Shown: positions 1-10,700 of the stretch, in pieces
How positions within the stretch are numbered: position 1 is the first letter of the stretch
Layout: each line of letters opens with the position of its first letter
Assembly (NCBI GenBank): GCA_020536535.1
Contig: JAHLWZ010000495.1
Coordinates: forward strand, 1,089-39,319
DNA: 38,231 bases
Reading direction: 5' to 3'
Source: Pelomyxa schiedti
Lineage: Eukaryota > Evosea > Pelobiontida > Pelomyxidae
Notes under the pieces: model-generated
Database searches by the model: none
What the model saw: the letters and a program-made list of their open reading frames with translations, nothing else
What the model was told of the DNA's origin: nothing
Translations under genes and position numbers: made by a program

Positions 1-434
1 CGGCAAGTTGGGCGGTAAACTCGCGGCATCTTTTGCAGTTGTGCCCACAGGCCTTCACACACTGGTGTCTGCAGCCACTACACTCCATCTCGCTCACAGA
101 TCCTTGTTTATTTTGTTCAGTGTGGTTTTAAGAGTCGTTACAGAGTTTCTAAATAGTTTCCAATATTATATTTTTTTCCTAGAACTTTATGTTATTGGTC
201 GCCACCAAAAATAAGTGGGTTCTAACCTGGTGACGAAACGTCGTTTACTCGCTAGATTGCCAATAAGATCTTATGATGGATCACCCCTCACGAACACTCT
301 TTGGGGCTCGCATGAACTCGAGGAGTGTGTGTCTGTTGTGTTGTCGTTCCACAGCCATTCCAGTGTTCCACTTCGCCATGGACGGTGGCTCTTTTCTCTC
401 AAATCTCCACAATCTGATTCAATTGCCCACAGTC
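1..434. other. Region without a recognisable gene
   Basis: I see no domain-bearing reading frame here on either strand. The short open frames overlap each other, lack clear splice context and resemble nothing I know. The stretch could be the end of a gene lying to the left, or intergenic DNA beside the inverted repeat that begins at about 435. Confidence 0.4.
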
Positions 435-903
435 GCGAATATTAGAAAAAGGCAAACACAGAAGCAAGAAGGAGCCAGGTGCATAAACTTACCTCGTTAT
501 CGTCGACATGCAGGGCAACAAAACGAGCAGCTCCCTCTCCGCCTCCTCCACGCACCAAGCTCCGTCGTGCGAAACCGACATGGAGCGCGAGTTGTCGGGT
601 CTCCCGCCAGACATCAAGGCTCTGCTCATGGCCGCACCGTTCGGCCGAGACGCCCGCGGTGCTCCCCGCACCACCCAGCCAAATAGGCCCAGGAGGGGCA
701 CCCGCGCAGAGCAGAGCCTGGATGTCTTGCGGGAGACCCGACAACTCGCGCTCCATGTCGGCTTCGCACGACGGAGCTTGGTGTGTGGCGGAGAGGGAGC
801 TGCTCGTTTTGTTGCCCTGCATGTCGCCGATTACGAGGCAAGTTTACCGCACCTGGCTCCTTCTTCTCCTTTTTCTTTTGTACTGCCTTCTTCTAATATT
901 CGC
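435..903. repeat. Long near-perfect inverted repeat with mirrored ORFs
   Basis: Bases 435-627 and 709-903 are reverse complements of each other over about 190 bp with a few mismatches and small indels; the spacer is about 81 bp. The outer ends match through CGCGAATATT on the left and AATATTCGC on the right. Each arm carries the same putative ATG start (508 on +, 822 on -) opening with MQGNKTSSSLSA and continuing through MERELSGLP. Each frame then crosses the spacer and stays open through the antisense of the other arm. Both frames end at donor-like sites: GTAAGT on the minus strand near 494, GCAAGT on the plus strand near 839. This looks like an inverted duplication of a first exon or a foldback element. 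A transcript could fold into a long hairpin. No protein family is recognised. Confidence 0.85.
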
Positions 904-996
904 AACCGCGGCAAGATTGCCCAGTGTACGTGGGGGTCATCCAGCATTTTTTCTTTCTGGAAATAAAGGATGGCAGCAGAACAAAAACTCTGTTCA

Positions 997-1068
997 GGCT
1001 CCGTAGTATAACGGTTAGTATGGGAGATTTTGGCTCTCTTGATCTCAGTTCGATTCTGAGCGGGGCCA
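997..1068 (+). tRNA. tRNA-Gln (anticodon UUG)
   Basis: A full cloverleaf can be drawn. The acceptor stem is GGCTCCG (997-1003) with CGGGGCC (1061-1067), and A1068 is the discriminator. The D arm follows TAGTATAACGGTTAGTATG. The anticodon stem GGAGA/TCTCT (1023-1027 with 1035-1039) holds loop TTTTGGC, giving anticodon TTG at 1030-1032, which reads CAA. The T arm is CTCAG-TTCGATT-CTGAG (1044-1060). There is no intron and no encoded CCA. A T-run from 1072 is the expected RNA polymerase III terminator. The internal promoter boxes are the usual D-arm and T-arm sequences. Confidence 0.93.
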
Positions 1069-1070
1069 CT

Positions 1071-1082
1071 CTTTTTTTTTTC
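1071..1082 (+). terminator. RNA polymerase III poly-T terminator
   Basis: A run of about ten T residues starts three bases past the tRNA 3' end, the standard stop signal for RNA polymerase III. Confidence 0.8.
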
Positions 1083-1529
1083 CCCAACGTTCCTTGCCAA
1101 ACACAACTTGGGTGGTAACCGTTGCCGATGATGCACACTTTATCCGGATCAACAATTGCTGTCTTTTTGTTAAAACTACTCACGGAACCAGGGAAGCCTG
1201 GGGACCGGTGGTTCCAAAAGTGTCTCCACAACAGCGTCGGACCCACAGCCCTGAGGCTAGGGTAGACCTGACCAATCCATGCCAGAAGGTGTATGTGGGT
1301 GAGTAAACTTTCCCGGAAACATCGAACTGACCTTCTAATGATGAATACTGGCCAACTATTTACCCCTTCATTACCGGATTTATCGATACACCGTCTGCAT
1401 GGTATCGTCTTCTGCTTTAGAACGGGTGCATTTGAGGAAGGAGAAAAGTTTGCATTTTCTGTACTGGAAAAACTACTACTGGCTGGCCTGTAGTACAGAA
1501 ATGGAGATCTCCCAGACTTTTTCTTTGCC

Positions 1530-2750
1530 AACACGTGTGTGGATCATGATATCATTAGAAGTGATCTGAAAAAAGCTGATGACGACCCACTGCTGAGAAG
1601 TATAATCAAACTCGCCTGGACTTGTTGCGAAAAATAGCTCCTACCTTGTTGGACCTCCCTGTCACCTTCCAGCAATACACATCTTTCTGCTGTTTTAGTG
1701 CTAAAGACTTTCTATTTCGTAGTGATGAGAATGCAACTGAATTGACCTCTGGTCTGTTCATGAACAGGTTTGTGCACTGGGTTGTCGCTGTACAACAGCG
1801 GCGATGCCTACAGGCACTTAAACGTATTTCCTCTGCCTATCGCTGCTTCGCAATAACTTGCACACTGTACAAGCATGCACTAAAGAACTAATTAGCAGAA
1901 AGGCTGAAGAACTAGACATTTTACTTCTCACGCAAGAAAGAGTCCCTGAAAGCAGATATTACGAATCGTTTCCAATCCTTCTCGGAACGTCTGACAACCA
2001 GGCTGAGGGCAGTGGAGGAAGATTGTCTCTCTCCTGCAACCCACATGAGCACCCCCTTTGAAAATGCTACATTATTGAGATGTCAAGTTGAAGCCGAGGC
2101 AGCCATCATCAAAAATCTTACTCACTGGGTGCAGGAGAATGTCATTCAACCAGTAGTCAAGCATATTGAAGTGAGAGTACAAAACAGTTCCGCAATTTGG
2201 AAGACGACATTATGAGAGAGACTTCTTCAGGCACAACATAGATTTAGCTTGTCACCTGTGAAAGTTCTGGCCACAGGGGCTAGTACTGCAGCGCAAGGCC
2301 CCTGTGCACTGCTTGCGGTTTTTTTTTGTGGACCTGTATTAGTGGCTGGGGTGCTCACTACATGTATTTCCGGAATTTTACTATTTCAAAGTCCATGATC
2401 ATTGGGATAAAAAGAATATTCACAACTGCTCACTCATCCACCACAACATCAAGTTAGAGAATATCCTTGTACGAACAGAAGAGGAGCGAGTGACTGATGT
2501 AGTAGTGGCAGATTTTGGCTTCAGCGTTGTTGACCCTATATGCTGCCCAGTTTTACCCTAGGCTACTACGCTCCCGAAATAGTTGCCCACAAGCCGTACA
2601 GCAATAGTATTGACATATTTGCATTTGGAATTATGCTGGCGGAAATGACCCCCAAGCTCGAGTTGATGCGCACCAGAGTAAATGACAAGGGCTGGGAGAT
2701 ACACTCACTAATAGCACCCAGCACACCACATTGTGGAATTGATATCTAAG
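1530..2750 (+). pseudogene. Decayed protein kinase gene
   Basis: Pieces of a protein kinase are readable but not in one frame. A catalytic-loop-like segment near 2435-2475 reads IHHNIKLENILV, where the HRD aspartate is Asn. A DFG motif follows near 2510-2520. The frame then shifts by one base before GYYAPEIVAHKPYSNSIDIF (about 2560-2620), the APE motif and helix F. A stop lies in the original frame at that point. I find no glycine loop or VAIK lysine. Upstream, 1540-2215 holds helix-rich coding-like segments in different frames (for example around 1622-1720 and 2000-2210) broken by stops. These may be the N-terminal part of the same gene. Missing splice logic, the frameshift and the lost catalytic Asp argue for a pseudogene. 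Undetected introns could explain some breaks, but not the one inside the kinase core. Confidence 0.7.
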
Positions 2751-3367
2751 TGCATGGCTATGGAGCACTCTAACCCTTCCAGTAAGCCTTAAGTAATTCA
2801 GTTGTATGTATGTACTTACAATCTTAACAGGGAGTTTAGTTGACAGTGACGCTAGCCTTAAAAAGAGTCCCAGTGTATGTACATTCTAGGACACTTGTAT
2901 TTCACCTGTAAAAAAAAAATAAAACCAAGTGATGCAAAAATAAAAAAATGGTTGGTTGTTGTGGTTGCGTGCTTCACAAGGTTTTTTATGGAGTGCCCCA
3001 GGACACCTCACTCTTGGGTAAGAGATTAGTGTCACAGGGCGGGAGGGTTTGGTGAAGACAAATTCACCCTTTGCAGGTGAATCTGGCCTCTAAGACGAAT
3101 GCCGAAGCATTACATCTCGATGAAAGCTGTCTGCACGCAGTGTACTCTTCGCATTAAATTAAACAAAAGTGTATTTCGAGGAAGTAAAGTCACTTTATGC
3201 ACTTCAACCAACCGAAGTTTTTCTCTTTTTTGAGCACAGATATCCGCCATAGCGACTACCCCAAACTTGATTATGGCCCGAACCAAACTCGAAACCAGAA
3301 ATTCTTTCTTCTTTTCCCATTACTTGTTACTTGGCCCGTTGGTTTTGTGTTGGATGTATTCTTCTAG
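2751..3367. other. AT-rich intergenic stretch
   Basis: No supported gene is visible. There are AATAAA-like runs at about 2918-2946, suitable as poly(A) signals for plus-strand transcripts. The short ORF at 3267 lies antisense to the downstream flank of the Smr gene and shows no family signature. Confidence 0.4.
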
Positions 3368-4123
3368 CTACAAAATTGCGCAAGAAGGGAACATTTCTGT
3401 GGACCCTGGGACTTCCACAAACACTGCACCACCATCAGCTTGTTCTGTGAAGTCGTAGGAGTTATCATGCAACCACTTCTTTATGGCAGGGCCAACACGC
3501 GCGACCCCTCGTTCACTGTGGTGTCCGGCACCGCAAATCTGTAAAGAAGAACCTCGGAAGTGAGTTCGCCTGGAAAAAGAGGGAGGGAGTCTCACCACTG
3601 TCAGTTTGTGGCAAGTTCCAGTTCCTTTGCAGTGCAACATACGTAGCTTGGATATTCTTTCTTTAAGATTGGTGACAGCCCCGTCCACAGTTTGGCCATG
3701 CAAATCAATTGAGAGAATGTTTCCAAATCTTTTGTTAGCAACATCGAAAACCTCGTCATTAGCCTTGGCCTACATCATGTCAATTAAAAGTTGCTATTGG
3801 ATATTTCTTAATAAAAAAAGAAAAGACCAGAAGTACCTACTTGAGCAATTTTCAGTTGTTCGCCGTGCCGTTTGCCTTCGTCGGACAATTGTTTGGCCCT
3901 GGCACCATCCCCGCGCTTGTAGGCAGCTGACAATTGAGAGAAGATATAGTGTCGAAACTCAGAAAATTGCCAACCATGTCGACCACACAAAAATCAAACC
4001 AGAGGCGTCTTCGAAACACTTGGATCTCAGCCTGGCCTCCTCGTCAGCCACGGCCCGCCACTTTGATACCACGCGTTGAATCTCCTCGGTCCCTTCTCCC
4101 CCAGCACTTTCGGTGGCTCCCAT
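3368..4123 (-). CDS. DUF1771-Smr domain protein
   Basis: A small MutS-related (Smr) domain protein. Proteins of this layout in other eukaryotes act on nucleic acid, and several Smr domains are endonucleases; the substrate here is unknown. The chosen ATG is at 4123. About four exons are joined by short introns (near 3955-4000, 3780-3845 and 3540-3596). Residues from about 30 form the DUF1771 helical pair, with AAYKRGDGARAKQLSDEGKR as its core. The Smr domain follows: DLHGQTVDGAV near 3700 is the LDxHGxx motif, and GAGHHSERG near 3515-3535 is the [TG]G[RK]GxHS-type motif. The protein ends at TAA 3368-3370 after a short tail. An acceptor-like site just upstream of 4123 leaves open an extra 5' exon. 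It is head-to-head with the LRR-caspase gene, so the two may share a promoter. Confidence 0.85.
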
Positions 4124-4216
4124 CGCAACGGTTTGAGCGATACAGTAGATCTGATCAATAATCTGCAAAATAAGACCGAGAACAAACCAAAAAAACGGCG
4201 GGCTGGGCATTGAGAG
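4124..4216. promoter_or_regulatory. Possible shared divergent promoter region
   Basis: This short gap separates the minus-strand Smr start (4123) from the best candidate plus-strand start of the LRR-SAM-caspase gene (4217). No TATA box is obvious. The call rests only on the arrangement of the two genes, and both 5' ends are uncertain. Confidence 0.3.
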
Positions 4217-7200
4217 ATGGTGAGGGAAAAAGGCTCTCGACACACAAAGCCTTAACATGGAATAGGGTGCAGGGGACTCCCGTGGGACACAAGATGTAGG
4301 GCAGGAAATACCCCCTCAGTGTCAGGAAGTTAGCCCCGATGCATCCATTAACGTGCAAGACATCTGCGAAGAACTTCGAAGTCCACACTGTGATTACGAT
4401 GCTCTGCACCTCTCGTGTATTTTACTTTTCCCCTTGTTCAAACAAGTCCTCACCCTTGTTACAGATTCCAAAATTGATGACGAGGGGGCAATAAAAATCT
4501 CACAGGCACTTAAATCAAACAAATCTTTGGTGGCTCTGCACCTCACTGGTTTTTTTTTCCCAACGTTCATTTGCCCTCACTGATTATGATAATAATGAAA
4601 ATCCCAGGCAACCAAATTGGGGATGGGGGAGCAGCTGGCTTTGGGAGTGCACTTGAAGTAAACAAGTCTTTGGTGAGTCTGCATCTCAGCTGTATGTCCT
4701 TGCCATATTCGCCTATTCATTCGCCTATTCATTCGCCTATTCTCTCAATTGTGGGTGATACTCAAACCAAATCAAATATATAATGACTAGTCAACCAAAT
4801 TGGGGATGGGGGTGCTTCAAGTATTGCATGCGCACTGGAGTCAAACAAGTCACTGACGTATCTGGCTCTCAGTGGTGTGTCCCATAATTTGTTGGCTCTC
4901 TCTCCCCTTGATCTCAACCAAACACATGAATGCCAGGAAACCAGATTGGTTATACGGGAGCTGCAAGGATTGCACGTGCCCTTGAATCAAATCAATCACT
5001 GGGTAGTCTGGATCTCAGTGGTATGTCCCATAACTCGCTGCTACTTTCATAACCGAAATTCACCACCAGCCAACCAAATTTGTGATGGGGGAGCTGCACA
5101 TATTGCACGAGCACTCGAATCAAATAAGTCACTGGTGAGTCTGCACCTCAGTGGTGTGCTCCGTCATCCTCTTATATCCACCAATTAAAAAATGATCAGA
5201 CAACCAAATTGGAGATGGAGGAGCAGCAAGCATTGCATGCGCAATTGAAGTAAGCAAGTCGTTGTTAAGTTTGCATCTCAGCTGTATTTCCCATCATCCT
5301 TTTCTCTGGTCAAGCTGACCCAAGAAAATAAATTCAATGCCTAGGTAACCAAATTGGAGATGAGGGAGCTGCAAGAATTGCGCATGCACTTGAATCAAAC
5401 AAGTCGCTGGAGAGTCTTTATCTCGATGGTACAATCAACCATGCATTCACTCAAGCTCAAAATTAAATATCTAGTCAACCAAATTGGGCATGAGGGAGGA
5501 TCAAAAATTGCATGGGGACTTAGCTCAAACAAGTCCCTGGTGAATCTCTCTCTGGACGGTATATGTGTTCACCATCCATTTAATTGCACTTTGCAACTAC
5601 GCGCGCTTACACAGACCAAACAAATTAGACACCCAAATTGGGGAGGATAATGCAGCTACCATTGGACTTCTGATTGAATTAAACAAGCCACTACCAAGTG
5701 AAATGGCACCTGAAAATGGTATAATAGGCAGTACTCGTAATTTTTGAAATCCTTACAGGTCAAGAAGCCGGCAAAAATAATTCCTCACCACTAAGTACTG
5801 ATGACTCTTCAAGTTCGTTATCGGCGGGAACTACTTCACTGCCAAATCAAAAACTTCCTCCGCAAGTTTCGTTGCAACAGATAGACAATAAGGTTGTGGC
5901 CCCAGGTGCCTCAGTTTGACTCAAATTCGACAGATAAGCTCCTTGCCATGTGGAACTCCTGTGAGAAATACACCAACGGAGCCAATGAACATCGCAGTTC
6001 CATCAGTTGGAACACCTTCCCTTTCAGATTCCTCAACGACTTCAAACCCAATGACCCCAGCAGAAATAGTGAGCACTGCAACTCCAACTCCAACTGCAAC
6101 TCCTACTCCAACTGCAACCCCCGCTTTACGTGAGGAAAGGATGAAAACACCACCATTTCAAATACAAACAGCCAATGTTGATCAATTATGTGCCTGGCTT
6201 GAATCTATTGGGTTGGATGACGACTGCCTGAAGATCATCAAAGCAAACAAACTCCGAGGAAGAACACTTGCCAATTACTCCACGCAACAATTATGTATCC
6301 TGGGTATTGTTGTTGGTGATGCAGAATTCATAGTGGAGGAGGTAAAATCACATTTAGCAAGCCATCCAGAGCAATCACTCTGCTTGCAACAAAACATCGT
6401 TCCCTGGTTCTTTCACTCTTTTTTTTCCTAAAGACCTAAACTGATTCTACAGTCAATCTCCTATTATATCCACAGAGTCGCAAGTTGATCTTGTTCCAAA
6501 ACAATTTGGTACCACTTAATGAGGGAGGAGAGAAAAAACTTTAGGCCTTATTATTGTTCTTCCCCAGGGGCAATATCCCTTTCCAGTTCTGCACTGAATT
6601 ATAAGTGCTTTGCATTTACTATTGGAAACGAGTCTTATGTGGGGCGATATGCCCTTAAGAACGCTAGAAATGATGCAGAAACTGTTTCCAAGGTTTACCC
6701 CTTATTTTTCCGCTTTTGTTCACAGCCTTGTTTTCCGGAATTGGCTTCTTCAGTTCTTGAAGAACACATGCCATTTTGAAGTTGTCTGCCACACAGACAT
6801 TCCAAATCGGCAGGAGTTCATCAGTAACTTGGAGAAGTTCAAAGCAACTTTGAAGGAGCAAAAAAAGGCAAGAAACAAGGTGTGTCTGGAGGACCGTTTT
6901 ATTTACAAACTCACAGCATATACAAGGTCGCAACTATCTTTTATTTTGCCGGACATGGAAGGCAAATGAAAGGGCACAATTTATTGTTAATGACCGCCGA
7001 CGAAACTGCTTTTGAAGAGCCCAACTTCGAGTGCCTGAAGAGCAAAGCAGTACTGCTTGGAGATGTTCTTGATGGGATAAAGAAATACTCCGACCTGACA
7101 ATCGGAATCCTTGATGCCTGTCGGGAGTCTCCTCTCGCTGATGAGGATGAAAGCAGGGTGTGTCGTTCAGAAATGTCTGCCTGAATAGACTCACTCTTGC

Positions 7201-7668
7201 ACTTTTGCACTTCCCTATATCATGAAAAAGTGGAACGCTGACTTGGCGTTCCTCAAATAATGTTTTACTAGACCCGCGGAGGTTCGGAACCTGAATCACA
7301 CCACAAATTGACAAGAGAAAGTTTTCCCACTGGGTGCATTGTCATGTATCCAACAAGCCCTGGTATGTATTTGTTTCTTTGAGAAAATTAAATAACGATA
7401 TCTCATAGGGAAGGGCACCTTGGATGCCTGCAAATTGCCCAATCACAAAAACCATGGCTTCTTCACTGGTTGTTTCCTGGAAGGTTTCCCAGTCCATTCC
7501 ATTCATAACAAAATTACTCACCGGCATTTAGTGGTGGAGAAGGCTAGCCCAGGCACACCATGGAGTGACATTGAGGGTGCCATAATCCTGCTAGTGCAGT
7601 CCCTATCCAGTGGCAGGCAAACACCCTGGATTTCAAAGAGTGTTGGGACTCGTTTTGCTCTCTTCTAA
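4217..7668 (+). CDS. LRR-SAM-caspase fusion protein
   Basis: Domains in order are about ten leucine-rich repeats of the ribonuclease-inhibitor type, a Ser/Thr/Pro linker, a SAM domain and a caspase-family (peptidase C14) domain. Each LRR sits in its own 84-base exon with phase-1 introns (for example 4608-4691, 4791-4874, 4937-5020, 5070-5153, 5200-5283, 5345-5428, 5475-5558), and the motif NQIGDGGAA...LESNKSLVSLHLS recurs. The linker (5759-6120) has a TPTPTA repeat. The SAM domain lies at about 6165-6370 (QLCAWLESIGLDDDC). The caspase domain starts near 6570; its catalytic His is in FYFAGHGRQ (about 6935-6960) and its Cys in ILDACRES (about 7108-7131). The last exon (7410-7668) holds NHGFFTGCFLEG and ends RQTPWISKSVGTRF, typical of caspase-like p10 ends. 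The start is uncertain: ATG 4217 followed directly by an intron to 4319 keeps frame. The intron joining the SAM exon to about 6475 does not resolve cleanly. Likely role: a protease triggered by ligand sensing or oligomerisation (inference). Confidence 0.83.
4709..4743 (+). repeat. 12-bp tandem repeat inside an LRR-gene intron
   Basis: About three copies of ATTCGCCTATTC lie in the intron between LRR exons 4608-4691 and 4791-4874. They lengthen that intron and have no coding role. Confidence 0.8.
6070..6125 (+). repeat. Coding 18-bp repeat (Thr-Pro-Ala linker)
   Basis: ACTGCAACTCCAACTCCA-like units repeat about three times. They encode a TPTPTA tract between the LRR array and the SAM domain, a likely flexible linker and a spot prone to length change. 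Confidence 0.75.
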
Positions 7669-7717
7669 GTTCTATCACGTGGAAAACTTTTGGTAATTTT
7701 TTTAAATTTTGAGCGAT

Positions 7718-10700
7718 TTAGACCAAGTTTGTTTCACTAGTAGTGTTGGGTGGGGTAGTTGTTACAGTTGAAGTAGTTGTTGCAGTAGTTGTGGTAGATG
7801 TGGATGATGGGAGAGATGTGACTTGTGAGGAGACCGCGGGGGCAGTTGGGGGCGAGATTGAGGCAGCCTTTTGTTGTGATTCTGCAGTGAGAATATCGAG
7901 GCATTCTTGGAAGGTGGGTCTGACGGCGGGATCTACAGCCCAGCACCTCAGAATCAACTGAGAGACCCTGGGAGGGAACAGGTCCGGTATGGGCCCAAGG
8001 TTTCCTCTTTATATTGGTTGGTGTGGAGATTGATTATGGGAAGAGGGAGGAGAGTAAAGGAGCTCAAACGTGGCTTTTATGGCGTCGATGTCCCATGCCG
8101 GTCTTCCTCCAAGAAGGCGCTTTCCTGTCATCAGCTCCCATAATATTATTCCAAAACTGATGAAGAGGTGAGTAAAGTAAACATGTAAGGGACGGTGGGT
8201 TGGGTGCTATGTGGAGCGTCAAGGTAAATTGATTGCGGGTAAATATATGTGAATTGATAATAGGAAATGAACCTGAAGCAATCCACTTTGAAAGTGTGAT
8301 GTGCTTGGTCTTGTTCAAGGGCACTGTAAGCTCGGGTACCTTGCTTGCTGGTGACTGTTTGATTATCCTTGGATACGGGCCGGCTGGTTGCACAAAGTTA
8401 AGTCCTTAACACTCACCTTAAATAGGCAACCTCAGTCCGAAATCTGCAATCTGCCGGAAATAAGAGCCACAAGGTGTTGAAGAGGGAAATTACTTTGACG
8501 TGCCAATTTTTGGCATCAGCAACCAGGATATCTGTAGTACAATATTTAGGAGAATTTGGCGAAACAACATAAACTCACTTTCAGGCTATTGGTTGTTTAC
8601 GTGAGTAATAAGGGTAGAAAAAAAGGATTATATACCTTGAGATCGCGGTGGATAATTGACATGGAGTGGAGGTGTTGCATCCCAGAACATATCTTTGTAA
8701 TAGTTACTTCAGTTGAAGTTAACTGCGTAGTTGAATGATTCCACAAACCCCAGAAGAGATCGCAAAAACAACAGAGAACGATGGTATGTAAGATTCTTTG
8801 AAGATGTGATGATGCAGCGGGCCATCAGTAATAAACTCACAAATCATATCTCAAATGTATTTGTCATAGAAGAACAGCTAAAGTGCACTCACAAACTCCA
8901 TCATTTAGGCAACAAATTCCTAGGAAATCAACGATATTTGGATGATGAAGCTTTCTGGATATGAGCATCTCTCGTAAAAACTGTGAGCGAGCTTGCATTT
9001 CAGCTTGTGGTAGCAGTCTGAAATACGAAAGTTAGAACTAGAAAAATTCTAGAGATTGACCGTTTTGCTGCAATCTCTTTATGTTTAAGGAACTTTCCAC
9101 GGAATACTGACCCAAACCCTATTGGCAACAGATTTAGTAAGATTGATCATGAGGATTGCTTTTACCTCCACGCCCTATCTAATATCAAATTAGTCATTTG
9201 AAAAACGAGATGAAAAATACTTCTTCAGTCAACTCTATCTGTGATTCCATTATTTCACAATTTTGTACTTTGAGTTCACTTGCACGACCCAAAACTTCAT
9301 GTGCTTGGGCAAGCTCTTCGACAATCATTCCTCCATCAAAGGCCCAACCAGTAGCATGGGCCAGATTGCTCAGAATAAGGGTTTTTGTGGGTGATACAGA
9401 AACCCTAATAGTGGTTTCATCGACTCTGTTTGCATTTGAGCGTTATATGTGCTTTCTTGGCTTCGTACTGCTTAAGTTTCGACGATGGAGAAAGCATAAC
9501 CCCCAGGAGGAACTTGGACATGTCTGCTGTGCAAATACGAAAGCCAATTTCGTCGAGGATAATGAAAACCTGAGTCCATGTTAAAAAGTTGAGACATATA
9601 TAATACCTTTTTCCATTTTCTGTTGATGACATCTGACTTAAAATCGGCGGTACCAACCCCTGTACGTTTGGATTGTATAAAAGACAACAAAAAGGAACTT
9701 TCTGTGATAACTATAAGGGTTGCCACCACGTCAAGCAGATGAAACCTGGGTATGCCTCATAAGGATCAAATTTCTTGTCCTTTGATCCGTCAGATCCAAT
9801 ATCCTGGTTTTCAAGATTTCGTTCTGACACTGAAGTACATCAGGTGGAATTTGGAAATATCTCTCACTTACAAGAGTCGTCACTAAGGAGTGATGCACGT
9901 AATTCTATTTGTGTATCGTTCTGGCCTTTGTTGTGCAGTTCAGCGTACTGTGTATTGAATCCAGTTCCACCTGCCACCCTTTGGGACGTCACATACCTAA
10001 CAGCAAGAGCAAGTCCTACAACAACAGCTATTACAGCACCACCACAGCAGACAGAAATAGCAATAATAGCACCCGTTGAAAGAGGAACCTCCTCAGAACT
10101 CGATTCAGGCAGGGGACCTACATACAGGTCGTCAGATTAACATGGTTGCCCTAAGGGTCATACAAAGATAAGTGTGATTTAGTTGACACTTCACAGTGGA
10201 AAACCAAGAATCCTTAGTACAATCCTGGCAATTCCGGTCCCAACAACTACTTGAATGTACGGCTTCACCCTCAGTACTACAGTATAATACCCCGCTTGAG
10301 AAGCAAACCGCATCAGCTGTCAAAGTAATTAGATAAGGATACAGAAGGCACTTGGGATCGTCTGTATATATGTCCTCTGGGTGTTGTTAGGGCTTAAAGG
10401 AGGACAATAACACTCACCAACCCATCCAGTAGGAGGATTATGTGGAATTCCCCAGTTATCTTCACAAGTCACTGAATAATACCACCTTATTCTCACTATA
10501 AAATTGGGAAACAAAAGAAACTGGTATGAAGTGAAGGTGAAAGTGTATTTATTTGTAAGAAAAATGTTAATTTACGAACCCGCTCCATTCTAGACATCCA
10601 TCCGAGGGTTCACACCCACCAGGGTATGTAGGAATGCATACATGCGCATAGGGACTAGTACAATCTCCATAATTTAGTATCAGTGGTTGGTAATCGTTAG

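Noticed and set aside
893-1534. 213-codon minus-strand ORF
   Set aside because: It runs straight through the antisense of the tRNA and its poly-T tail and has no domain features or clear splice sites, so it is chance.
4155-4409. Minus-strand ORF overlapping the first exon of the LRR gene
   Set aside because: It mirrors the LRR-gene 5' exon and its own sequence matches nothing. It may hold an upstream exon of the Smr gene, but that could not be supported.
4709-4743. Short regular repeat as a possible CRISPR-like array
   Set aside because: It is a simple 12-bp tandem repeat without spacers, inside an intron of a eukaryotic gene.
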